Origin: Fervidibacter canadensis
GTDB lineage: Bacteria; Armatimonadota; Fervidibacteria; Fervidibacterales; Fervidibacteraceae
DNA length: 64,000 nucleotides
Assembly: GCA_041446545.1 (NCBI GenBank)
Contig: JBGOEJ010000003.1
Coordinates: forward strand, 62,001-126,000
Direction of reading: 5' to 3'
The translations under genes were made by a program, and so were the position numbers. Shown piece after piece: positions 8,052-15,219 of the stretch (within the stretch, counting starts at the first letter, position 1; the number at the start of each line of letters is the position of its first letter). The notes under the pieces were generated by a model, which was given only the letters and a program-made list of their open reading frames with translations, did not search any database and had not been told where the DNA came from.

Positions 8052-9266
8052 CTACAAAGCGAGGGCGGTCGGTTGCGGGCGGTCAATTTCTTCGGCGACC
8101 AGTTCCACCCGCCAAAGGCGAAAGATTTCTTCCCCAAAGCCCTTCAAAGTCGCCGTGAAGGGTTGGCAGCGCACCTTCGCTTGATTGAGCCATTGGGCAA
8201 CTTCGGGGTCAAAACGAACGGCGTCGGAAAGGATAATGTCGGTGCCCGACGATTGCCCTTCCAAGCGGGCGGCAATGTTGACGGTGGAGCCGAAATAGTC
8301 CAAACGGTCGTTAAGGGTGACAGCAATACAAGGACCGGCGTGAATGCCGACTTTCAGGTAAAGGGGTTGCATGCCTTCTGGCGGATGGGCTAATCGTCGC
8401 TGGGCTTTCGCCATCGCCCGCACGGCGTGGACGGGACGCGTAAAGACCGCCATGATGGCATCACCAATCGTCTTGACGATCGCCCCACCCTCTTCGGCGA
8501 CACATTCCCGCAGGACATCAAAGTGGTTCATGACAAGCCCAAAGGCAGGAGCATCGCCGATGGCGCGGTAAAGGTTGGTAGAACCGCGCAAGTCGGTGAA
8601 GACGATAGTGAGATGTCCGACAGCGATGCGTTCTCCAGGGCGCAAGGCTTCTTGCGAGAAGAGGTCGCGAAAAGTTTGAAAGGCGAAAACTTCCGCTGCT
8701 GTCACCACTTTGTCGCTCCATTCAAGCCGCTCCACGATGAACAGTTGCTCTTCGTCCGTTTGATTGATGAGCCGCAAAACAGGTCGCAGGTTCAGGTTCG
8801 GTTCTTCGTCCGCCCAGCCCGAAGGGGAGGCGATGAAAATTGCCTCGCTTTCGGTGCCGTCTTCCTCAGCGGTAAAAAACTGCCCGCCCCGCAGTTTAGC
8901 GGTGCGGACGCGATAGCGCCCTCGTTCCAACGGGAGGGTAACGGTTCGCTCCTCCTTCGGTTGAAGCAGTTGCTGAGAGACGATGTGGGGTGTCACCTGA
9001 GGACCTCCGACGCAATAAGCGACTTCCTTGACCTGCCGCACGGTAGGGTTAGGGCGAAAAGTCAACTCTACCGAGCGGTCAAAGTTGACCTCAAAGTCAA
9101 TGAGGCAACTTTTGCAATGGGTTTGGGAGCGGGCAAGGGAAAGGGTTGAGAAACTCTCCGCTGCGCCCCGACAAGAGGGGCAAAGCAACTCCCATCGGAA
9201 ATCCAGTAAACCTGCCCTCACTGCCATCAGGAAAAGTTCCAACACCTTTTGCGGGGCACACCCCAA
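8052..9266 (-). CDS. Adenylate/guanylate cyclase, C-terminal part (DUF5939-like + cyclase domain)
   Basis: The 404-codon frame holds a Zn-ribbon-like segment (CPSC...CKSC, residues 29-53), a middle region resembling the DUF5939 domain, and a class III nucleotide cyclase domain from about residue 215. The cyclase domain contains VFTDLRGSTNLYRAIGD, which carries a metal-binding Asp, then VKTIGDAIMAVF and GIHAGPC...DYFGSTVNIAARLEG. It should make cAMP or cGMP from ATP or GTP. The ATG at 9266 is probably not the natural start. Its first residues overlap the end of the upstream gene in another frame, and inserting one base near 9250 joins both into a single protein of the usual SRPBCC-DUF5939-cyclase layout. 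Confidence 0.85.
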   Translation of the reverse strand: MGCAPQKVLELFLMAVRAGLLDFRWELLCPSCRGAAESFSTLSLARSQTHCKSCLIDFEVNFDRSVELTFRPNPTVRQVKEVAYCVGGPQVTPHIVSQQLLQPKEERTVTLPLERGRYRVRTAKLRGGQFFTAEEDGTESEAIFIASPSGWADEEPNLNLRPVLRLINQTDEEQLFIVERLEWSDKVVTAAEVFAFQTFRDLFSQEALRPGERIAVGHLTIVFTDLRGSTNLYRAIGDAPAFGLVMNHFDVLRECVAEEGGAIVKTIGDAIMAVFTRPVHAVRAMAKAQRRLAHPPEGMQPLYLKVGIHAGPCIAVTLNDRLDYFGSTVNIAARLEGQSSGTDIILSDAVRFDPEVAQWLNQAKVRCQPFTATLKGFGEEIFRLWRVELVAEEIDRPQPTALAL

Positions 9267-9907
9267 TAGTCGGCTAAGGCATAAGGGCGCATCCGCATCA
9301 GCGTCAGGTCATCGGCGGTCTCAAGGAGGTGGGCTAAGCGGTCTACCAAAGCGGGGTCGGCGCCCCAATCGGTTAACTGACGGCAGAGGAAACGCAATCG
9401 GCGCCGCTGCTCTCGGGTGAGAGCGGTTGGGCGTTCTGAATCCCATACTGCCTTGCCCTGCATCACCCAATCGTCATACTGGCGAAAGACAGCACCGAAG
9501 CGGCGGGCACTGATCAAGCCAATTTGAATGGGGATGGCAAGCACCCCTAAAAAGTTGCGCGGATATGCCCAGACTTGATAGACGAGCCGCGTGCCCCCTT
9601 CGGGAAGAGGCATTAATTCCGCCAACACCCGCATCAAAGCGACGGGACCGCTGAGGTAGCGCCGAACGACGCCGAAGCGGAAGGGGCGCACCCATTCAAA
9701 AGGCGTCTCTTCCCACTCCACCTTGACGCCCAAAAGGGAAAAGCGCAGCCGACGCCGACGGTTCTCCAGCGGGATGTTTTCTTCCAGAGCGGGCAGCCCC
9801 GTGTCGGCGTTGAAGCGGTTCGTGTCCGACACCCACTCCCACAACTGTTCAGGGTTGGCACGCAATCGCCATTCCCAGCGATAGTGAAAAGATGGCAGAC
9901 GAGCCAT
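9227..9907 (-). CDS. SRPBCC/START-like domain protein, N-terminal part of the split cyclase
   Basis: The 226-residue product has a START/SRPBCC-like lipid-binding fold at its N-terminus (HYRWEWRLRANPEQLWEWVSDTNRFN) and a helical segment ending MRPYALADYWGVPRKR before diverging into a short tail (CWNFS). In related cyclases this helical segment runs directly into VLELFLMAVRAGLLDFRWELLCPSC, which is exactly what the overlapping downstream frame encodes. The two frames differ by one base at about 9247-9252 (AAAAGG followed by TG rather than GTG). I therefore read 8052-9907 as one gene broken by a single-base deletion, or by a sequencing error. A two-subunit arrangement is possible but less likely. 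Confidence 0.75.
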   Translation of the reverse strand: MARLPSFHYRWEWRLRANPEQLWEWVSDTNRFNADTGLPALEENIPLENRRRRLRFSLLGVKVEWEETPFEWVRPFRFGVVRRYLSGPVALMRVLAELMPLPEGGTRLVYQVWAYPRNFLGVLAIPIQIGLISARRFGAVFRQYDDWVMQGKAVWDSERPTALTREQRRRLRFLCRQLTDWGADPALVDRLAHLLETADDLTLMRMRPYALADYWGVPRKRCWNFS

Positions 9908-9968
9908 AAAAATGGCGCGCTCCTTCTGGACGACTTACCGCCATCAAAGTTTATCGGCAGTTTTCCCG

Positions 9969-10955
9969 TCACGCCCAATCGGAGCGGGCTTTGGCTCGTC
10001 GCCGCAGGAACTTTTCGGCTTCCAAGGCGGCGATTGCTCCTTCGGCTGCGGCGATAACGGCTTGCCGAATTTCTTTGCAAGTCACATCGCCCACCGCAAA
10101 AACGCCAGGGACGCTTGTCTGCTTCGTCTCTGGGTCAACTTTGATGCACCCTTCGGGAGTGAGGTCTAATTGCCCGTCCAAAAAATCGGTGACAGGCTTC
10201 GTCCCGACGAGGTAGATGAACACTCCTGCCACCGGCAACCGCTCTTTTTGTCCTTCCCGCTCTACCACGATGGCGGTGACTTGTTGGTCGCCTTCAATGG
10301 CGATGACGCGTGTTTTCAGCAGCCAAACGATGTTGGGAAGTTGGCGGGCACGAACAACCGTTTCGGGAGATGCCTTAGGCTGACGATGGGGTGAGATGAG
10401 GTAAACGATGCGGGCAAAGCGGCTTATGAACGCCAATTCGTCCAACGCTTCGTCATTGTCGCCGAGGACAGCGACATCCTTGCCGACAAAAAAGGGCGCA
10501 TCGCAAACGGCACAATAACTGACGCCTTTGCCGATGAGTTTCGCCTCGCCTGGGATAGACGGTTGATGCCCCATCGCACCCGTCGCAATGATCAGGGTGC
10601 GTCCGTAGAAAGTGCTGGCGCTGCTGATGACCTCTTTAGGGTCTTTACGCAAATCCACGCCCGTCACTTGCGCCTGGACATATTCCGCCCCAAATTGCCT
10701 CGCTTGTTGCCGTAAAAGTTCCAGCAACTCAGCCCCGCTGATGGGTTGAAGGACGCCAGGGTAGTTTTCAATGCGGCTGGTCATGCCCAGCGCCCCTGCT
10801 TTGGGATGTTTGTCCAAAACGACGGTTTTCAACTTCGCCCGCGCCGCATAAAGGGCAGCGGTCAAGCCTGCAGGACCACCGCCGATGACGACGACATCGT
10901 AGGGCTCTTCTTCGGGCAAATCCAGACGCAACTTCAAAGAACCCAACTCCACCAT
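9969..10955 (-). CDS. trxB: Thioredoxin-disulfide reductase
   Basis: The flavoprotein of 328 residues has the FAD-binding GGGPAGLTAALYAAR motif (25-39), the ENYPG segment, the redox-active pair CAVC (Cys148, Cys151), a second Rossmann motif with an altered glycine pattern (VAVLGDNDEALDE) and the C-terminal FAVGDVTCKEIRQAV. This is the low-molecular-weight thioredoxin reductase plan. The NADPH-binding half looks atypical (GDNDEA rather than GGGDSA), so the electron donor may differ. The start has a GGAGGTGAT ribosome-binding site. It is the last of a minus-strand run with the protein disulfide oxidoreductase immediately upstream (19-bp gap), its probable redox partner. Confidence 0.92.
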   Translation of the reverse strand: MVELGSLKLRLDLPEEEPYDVVVIGGGPAGLTAALYAARAKLKTVVLDKHPKAGALGMTSRIENYPGVLQPISGAELLELLRQQARQFGAEYVQAQVTGVDLRKDPKEVISSASTFYGRTLIIATGAMGHQPSIPGEAKLIGKGVSYCAVCDAPFFVGKDVAVLGDNDEALDELAFISRFARIVYLISPHRQPKASPETVVRARQLPNIVWLLKTRVIAIEGDQQVTAIVVEREGQKERLPVAGVFIYLVGTKPVTDFLDGQLDLTPEGCIKVDPETKQTSVPGVFAVGDVTCKEIRQAVIAAAEGAIAALEAEKFLRRRAKARSDWA

Positions 10956-10974
10956 GCCTCATCACCTCCGCCCC

Positions 10975-11775
10975 TCAGTGGTCGTAGCGATGGAAGTGAT
11001 GTTCGTGCTCAAACTCGTCGTGGTGGTGATGGTGTTCGTGTCCTTCTTCCATTGCCATTTCTCGTTCCACTTCGTCCAGCAGGGTGGCGTCGTCTTTTTC
11101 CAATTGGTCGGCGGCTTTAAGGACATAGAGGGCAAAGAGGTGTTCTGGTAATGCACCCTCAAAACTTATGGCATCGTTGATGACGACTTTGGGCACGGCG
11201 AAGACTCGGTAGCGCTCCGCCAATTCAACGAACTCCGTCGCTTCCACCATGTCGGCAACGATGCGGGGATTTTCCATGGCGAATTGATGGGCGGTTCGGA
11301 CGGCTTTAGGGCAATAGGGACAAGTGGGCGTGACGAAGACTTGGATGTGAATGGGCTTTTGGATGCGACGAATTTTCTCCCGAACCTCTTCGCTCAAGTT
11401 CGTCGTTCCCTGCGAGACCATCACGATGTCCTCAATCAGCGCCGTGAACTCCATGCCCGCAGGGATGCCAAAGTAGCGGATATTAAAGTTGCTGCCGTCG
11501 GTGACGAGTAAAGCGGGCACTTTGTCCACGCCGTAGCGTTCCGCCAAAGCACCCTCTCGGTCTATGTCGTGAATGTCCGCCTCTAACAAGGGCGACAATT
11601 GCGTCAGTTCCTGCACCAATTGCTTCGTCTCCTCGCAAAACTGGCACGGTTGGCTCCAAGGCGTCCAGACAAGACTTGGTTGTTGCGTGAACAGGACTAA
11701 GCGGACGGGGCGGACCAATCGCTGGCGGAAAAATTCCTCCAGTTTCCGCCGGTCCCGCTCGCTGATCAACACCAT
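10975..11775 (-). CDS. Protein disulfide oxidoreductase (glutaredoxin-like) with His-rich tail
   Basis: Two thioredoxin-fold units stand in tandem: the first with CQFC (Cys44, Cys47), the second with CPYC (Cys152, Cys155). This is the architecture of protein disulfide oxidoreductases, which are typical of thermophiles and form or isomerise disulfides in cytoplasmic proteins. The C-terminal 21 residues (246-266) contain 11 histidines plus Asp/Glu, an extension absent from the standard family. It looks like a metal-binding tail. The gene sits directly upstream of trxB, which probably re-reduces it. The ribosome-binding site is GGAGGTGA. The metal role of the tail is inferred from composition only. 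Confidence 0.9.
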   Translation of the reverse strand: MVLISERDRRKLEEFFRQRLVRPVRLVLFTQQPSLVWTPWSQPCQFCEETKQLVQELTQLSPLLEADIHDIDREGALAERYGVDKVPALLVTDGSNFNIRYFGIPAGMEFTALIEDIVMVSQGTTNLSEEVREKIRRIQKPIHIQVFVTPTCPYCPKAVRTAHQFAMENPRIVADMVEATEFVELAERYRVFAVPKVVINDAISFEGALPEHLFALYVLKAADQLEKDDATLLDEVEREMAMEEGHEHHHHHDEFEHEHHFHRYDH

Positions 11776-11820
11776 CGCAGGTCACCTCCGAACCCTTTGG
11801 GTGGGTTTTGAAGGCTCTTT

Positions 11821-11864
11821 GCTGCCACCACCACTGATGCGCAAGGGGCAAAAAGGTTACGCCT
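11821..11864. repeat. 44-nt intergenic repeat, copy 1
   Basis: This stretch aligns with 14169-14212 over 44 bases with roughly eight mismatches; the core CACTGATGCGCAA is identical. It lies between the protein disulfide oxidoreductase start and the stop of the CoA-disulfide-reductase-like gene. On the minus strand it is therefore in the leader of the former. Confidence 0.6.
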
Positions 11865-13216
11865 CAGACTTTTCGCCGAAGTTGCTGGGCGGCGACGAGG
11901 AGGGGGTCCCAAACGGGGGCGAAGGGTGGGGCGTAACTGAGGTCTAACTGAGCAACTTCATCAACGGTCATTTGGGCATGAAGGGCGGCGGCAAGGACAT
12001 CAATGCGTTTGGCAGCTTCCACTGGTCCGACCAATTGCCCACCCAACAATCGTCCCGTCCCTTTTTCGGCAATCAACTTGACAGTCGTGGGAGCGGCGCC
12101 GGGGTAGTAATGGGCTTTGTCAGGGGCAGTGATGGTGACGGCAGCAAAGTTCAAGCCTTCCCGTTGGGCTTCTTTTTCGGTCAACCCCGTGCGGGCGACC
12201 GCCAACCGAAAGACTTTGGCGATAGCAGTGCCGACGGTGCCAGCAAAAGTTGCCCGACCTCCCGCCATGTTTTCCCCTGCCACCCGCCCTTGCTTGTTGG
12301 CGGTCGGACCGAGGGGGATGTAAACCCTTTTCCCCGTGACAAGGTGGACGACCGAAGTGCAGTCACCCGCCGCCCAAATGCCTTCAACGGGTGTTCGCAT
12401 CCGCTCATCAGTGGCGATGGCGCCTGTTTCGTCCAGCGGAATTCCTGCCGCCTGCGCCAATGCCACATTGGGCTTGACACCGCTTCCGAACAACACCAAG
12501 TCCGTTTCCCAAGTCGCCGAGGGAGTGACGACTTGTCGGGCAAAACCTTTTCCATCCCGCTGCAAGGCTATTACGGGTTCACCTATGCGGACGACGACCC
12601 CATGTTCCTTCAATTCCCGCTCCACGAAAGTCGCCATGTCAGGGTCAATGCCCGTGAAGACTTGCGGGAGCATTTCGGCGACCGTGACTTCCATGCCTAA
12701 ATGCCAGAAGGCTTCCGCAAACTCCATGCCGATGTAGCCTGCCCCGATGATGGTGACCCGTTTCGGTCGGTGCTCCTCAAGGAAAGTTTTCAGGGCAATG
12801 CCATCGTCGTAGTGGCGAATGGTGAAGGCGTTGGGGGCGTCAGCGCCCTCAATGGGTGGCTTGACGGCGATAGCGCCTGTCGCAATCAACAGTTCGTCGT
12901 AAGGCTCTTCATACTCTCGCTCCCTTTGATGGTCTCGCACCTTGACAATTTTTCGGGAAGGCTCAATGGCAAGGGCTTCGTGCCCCAGCCGCACTTCAAT
13001 GCCTTGCCGAGCAAATTGCTCAGGGGTGCGGGCAAGGAGGTGGGCGGCTTCAGGGACGATACCTGCGATGAAGTAAGGGATGCCACAAGCCGCATAAGAG
13101 ACGGCGCAGCCTTTTTCCAACACGACGACCGAAACGGTCAGGTCGGTGCGTTTGGCTTTTGAAGCGGCGCTCATGCCCGCTGCATCGCCACCGATGATGA
13201 GGAGGCGCTTTGACAT
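11864..13216 (-). CDS. CoA-disulfide reductase / NADH oxidase-like flavoprotein
   Basis: The 450-residue protein has the FAD motif IIGGDAAGMSAASKAKR and a single conserved catalytic cysteine, Cys44, in SYAACGIPYF. It also has the NAD-binding IIGAGYIGMEFAEAF, the GDCTSVVHLVTG flavin motif and the C-terminal dimerisation domain. This pattern defines the CoADR/NADH-oxidase/persulfide-reductase group of the pyridine nucleotide-disulfide family. There is no rhodanese fusion, so it is closer to simple CoADR-type enzymes of thermophiles, which reduce CoA disulfide, CoA persulfide or oxygen. It follows the thioredoxin gene with a 1-bp gap. Substrate is not determinable from sequence, but the TusA-like and SQR-like neighbours point to sulfane sulfur. 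Confidence 0.88.
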   Translation of the reverse strand: MSKRLLIIGGDAAGMSAASKAKRTDLTVSVVVLEKGCAVSYAACGIPYFIAGIVPEAAHLLARTPEQFARQGIEVRLGHEALAIEPSRKIVKVRDHQREREYEEPYDELLIATGAIAVKPPIEGADAPNAFTIRHYDDGIALKTFLEEHRPKRVTIIGAGYIGMEFAEAFWHLGMEVTVAEMLPQVFTGIDPDMATFVERELKEHGVVVRIGEPVIALQRDGKGFARQVVTPSATWETDLVLFGSGVKPNVALAQAAGIPLDETGAIATDERMRTPVEGIWAAGDCTSVVHLVTGKRVYIPLGPTANKQGRVAGENMAGGRATFAGTVGTAIAKVFRLAVARTGLTEKEAQREGLNFAAVTITAPDKAHYYPGAAPTTVKLIAEKGTGRLLGGQLVGPVEAAKRIDVLAAALHAQMTVDEVAQLDLSYAPPFAPVWDPLLVAAQQLRRKV

Positions 13217-13217
13217 C

Positions 13218-13565
13218 TCACTTCCCCCCTTCCGAAAGCAACGCCTTCAACCGTTCATGGATGTGAGCGGCGTCCACTTGGTGAACGAAATGAGCGACTA
13301 ACTGACCGTTGAGGAAGACGAGCAAAGCAGGGGTTGAGCGAATTTGGAAACGCTCCGCCAGTTGGCGCTGGGTAGAGGCGTCCAAAGAGAAGAGGCGGAT
13401 GCGGGAAAGATAAGGGCGCAAAAGAGGTTCAAGATGGCGAAGCATCATCGGGCAAGGCACACATTCCGATGCCCAAACTTCCACGAGGACGGGGACGGGA
13501 CTTTTGAGCACTTTCTCCTCAAAATCCGCCTCGCTGATGGGTGTCCCGACAAGTGCTTCGGTCAT
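13218..13565 (-). CDS. Thioredoxin-like protein
   Basis: This 115-residue single-domain thioredoxin fold has the active site CVPC (Cys35, Cys38) in WASECVPCP and the cis-Pro segment IRSTPALLVFLNGQ. The usual WCGPC is replaced by SECVPC, which should change its redox potential and partners. It lacks a signal peptide, so it is cytoplasmic. It sits directly upstream of the CoADR-like gene (1-bp gap) and 82 bp downstream of the Hsp20 gene, probably in one operon. Likely reductant: the TrxB encoded at 9969-10955. Confidence 0.88.
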   Translation of the reverse strand: MTEALVGTPISEADFEEKVLKSPVPVLVEVWASECVPCPMMLRHLEPLLRPYLSRIRLFSLDASTQRQLAERFQIRSTPALLVFLNGQLVAHFVHQVDAAHIHERLKALLSEGGK

Positions 13566-13647
13566 TTTGCGTCCCCCCTTGGGCTTTGAAGGAAGCGGGC
13601 AGTGCGGAGGTCATTTCCGCACCGCCCGCCTCCTAATTGACAGGTTT

Positions 13648-14121
13648 TCAGCCTGCCTTCACTTCAATGCGTCGTTGGGACGATGCTGATGCCTCTCGGT
13701 AAGGCATCCGAATTTCCAAGACGCCATCCTTGTAGGTCGCCTCAATGTGCTCGGTGTCAGCACCGTCGGGCAGTCGGAGGGAGCGCTCAAAGGCGCCATA
13801 GAAGCGCTCGCAACAGAGGGCATCCACTTCGCCCTCTTCCCACTTCCGTTCGCCCCTGACGGTCAGGATGCCTTCCTCGTTCACCGACACCTCCAACGCT
13901 TCAGGAGAAACGCCCGGCAGGTCAAAGCGCAGAATCAACTGGTCGCCTTTGCGGAACATATCCACCGCTGGCGCCCAAGGGCGACGAGCAACTTTCCCGT
14001 CCTCCCAGACGGAAAGCCATGAGGCGATATCCCGCAACATCGTGCGGGTCAGTTCATTGAACAAGCGGTCAAACTCCTCCATCGTCCATCGGCGGGTCTC
14101 GCGGCGAGCCAGTGTCGCCAT
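13648..14121 (-). CDS. hsp20: Hsp20-family small heat-shock protein
   Basis: The 157-residue protein has the alpha-crystallin domain: DLPGVSPEALEVSVNEEGILTVRGER, then YGAFERSLRLPDGADTEHIEATYKDGVLEIRMPY. A variable N-terminal arm and short C-terminal tail flank it. The family holds unfolding proteins in a refoldable state. It carries two adjacent cysteines (ALCCERF) in the middle loop, unusual for the family and interesting beside thiol-redox genes. The ribosome-binding site AGGAGGG precedes the start. A 44-nt repeat shared with the leader of the protein disulfide oxidoreductase gene lies upstream. Confidence 0.92.
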   Translation of the reverse strand: MATLARRETRRWTMEEFDRLFNELTRTMLRDIASWLSVWEDGKVARRPWAPAVDMFRKGDQLILRFDLPGVSPEALEVSVNEEGILTVRGERKWEEGEVDALCCERFYGAFERSLRLPDGADTEHIEATYKDGVLEIRMPYREASASSQRRIEVKAG

Positions 14122-14168
14122 CGTTCATCCCTCCTTTGCTCCTTCGGATTTTTGGGAGCCTTTCCTTC

Positions 14169-14212
14169 GCTCCCACTGCCACTGATGCGCAAAGGGTGAA
14201 AAGGATGCGCCT
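14169..14212. repeat. 44-nt intergenic repeat, copy 2
   Basis: Second copy of the repeat at 11821-11864, in the same orientation and again in the leader of a minus-strand gene (hsp20). The shared core CACTGATGCGCAA is followed by similar A/G-rich sequence and GCGCCT/ACGCCT. Confidence 0.6.
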
Positions 14213-14223
14213 AAAGCCCACCA

Positions 14224-14877
14224 TTAAGCCTTCACTGCCTTCCACGCCACAAACCCAGCATCGGGCAAGTCACCTTCCATTGGGCTTTCCCACTGCAGCC
14301 CTTTTTCGTTGGGCGGTTGCCGAAGGGTGCTTCGGGCAGCGACGAGGCGAAATCCTGCCTGGGCAAGGAAGGAGGCGGTTTGAGTTCGGGTCAAAAAGCG
14401 CCCCGCTTTGTAAAAGGGATGTCCCGTCGCCCCCTTTTGCCGATAAAATTCGCCCCAAGGTGAATCGGCAAACACCATCCCCAAAACCAACACGCCATCG
14501 TCCCGCAAAACCCGATGCGCCTCTCGGAGCACTGCCAAAGGTTCCTGAACGAAGCAGAGGGTAACGACGAAAAGCACCGCCCCAAAGGAAGCATTGCGGA
14601 AAGGCAAACTTTCTCCGACACCCTGCACCACTGTGATGCCCCTTTGATGCGCTAACCGCAAGGGGCGCTCGGCAGGGTCAATGCCGACATGCATGCCCAA
14701 GGCTTGAGCGAACCGTCCCGTGCCCACCCCAACTTCCAGCCAAGGGAAAGGCGCTCCCTTAAGCAACGGGCGAAGGCACGCCACTTCCAACGGAAAAGCG
14801 ATTCGCCCGACAGGACCGTCATACCACGCATCGTAACGGTCTGCCAATGCTTCAAAGAGCCCTCGGATGTCGTCCAT
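14224..14877 (-). CDS. SAM-dependent methyltransferase, class I
   Basis: The 217-residue protein has the SAM-binding motif WLEVGVGTGRFAQALG, followed by VGIDPAERPLRLAHQRG, the acidic-loop substitute GVGESLPFRNASFGAVLFVVTLCFV and the post-motif LREAHRVLRDDGVLVLGMV. This is the UbiE/Methyltransf_11 pattern for small-molecule substrates; the substrate is unknown. It is the first gene of the minus-strand run that continues to trxB, and is divergent from the TusA-like gene with an 80-bp promoter region between them. Confidence 0.85.
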   Translation of the reverse strand: MDDIRGLFEALADRYDAWYDGPVGRIAFPLEVACLRPLLKGAPFPWLEVGVGTGRFAQALGMHVGIDPAERPLRLAHQRGITVVQGVGESLPFRNASFGAVLFVVTLCFVQEPLAVLREAHRVLRDDGVLVLGMVFADSPWGEFYRQKGATGHPFYKAGRFLTRTQTASFLAQAGFRLVAARSTLRQPPNEKGLQWESPMEGDLPDAGFVAWKAVKA

Positions 14878-14960
14878 GCCTTCGCGCCTCCTTTGTGATG
14901 GGCGTTGGTGTAACTTTGCGGTGACATCGCCCCTCTTTTAGCGATGGAGGTGACAGGGTG

Positions 14961-15203
14961 ATGGTGACAACGCTGCAAGCCGAAAAAATCGTGGACGCTC
15001 GCGGGGCGCAATGCCCTGGTCCGTTGGTGGAACTCATCCGCGCCATTAAGGAAGTGCCCGTCGGGACGGTGGTGGAAGTTTGGACGCAAGAGCCTCGCAC
15101 CAAAGAAGATGCCAAGGCATGGTGCGAGCGGGCAGGACATGAGTTCCTCGGCGCTTTCCCTGCCGATGGCTACGAACGAGTGTTGGTTCGCAAAAAACGC
15201 TAA
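14961..15203 (+). CDS. TusA/SirA-family sulfur carrier-like protein
   Basis: The product of about 80 residues has the family signature DARGAQCPGPLVELIRAIKEVPVGTVVEV, with the sulfur-carrying Cys in CPGP. TusA-like proteins accept persulfide sulfur from a desulfurase or rhodanese and pass it on; some serve sulfur oxidation and some tRNA thiolation. A second Cys (AWCERAGHEF) is present. The ATG at 14961 is preceded by GGAGGTGA; a GTG at 14958 is an alternative. The SQR-like gene follows 16 bp later, suggesting that sulfane sulfur from sulfide oxidation is the cargo. That link is inferred. Confidence 0.9.
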   Translation: MVTTLQAEKIVDARGAQCPGPLVELIRAIKEVPVGTVVEVWTQEPRTKEDAKAWCERAGHEFLGAFPADGYERVLVRKKR

Positions 15204-15219
15204 AGGCAGGTGACGGGCG

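Noticed and set aside
8052..9907. Programmed -1 frameshift explaining the split cyclase
   Set aside because: The junction (CGC AAA AGG TGT) does not contain an X XXY YYZ heptamer in the upstream phase, so a simple deletion is favoured.
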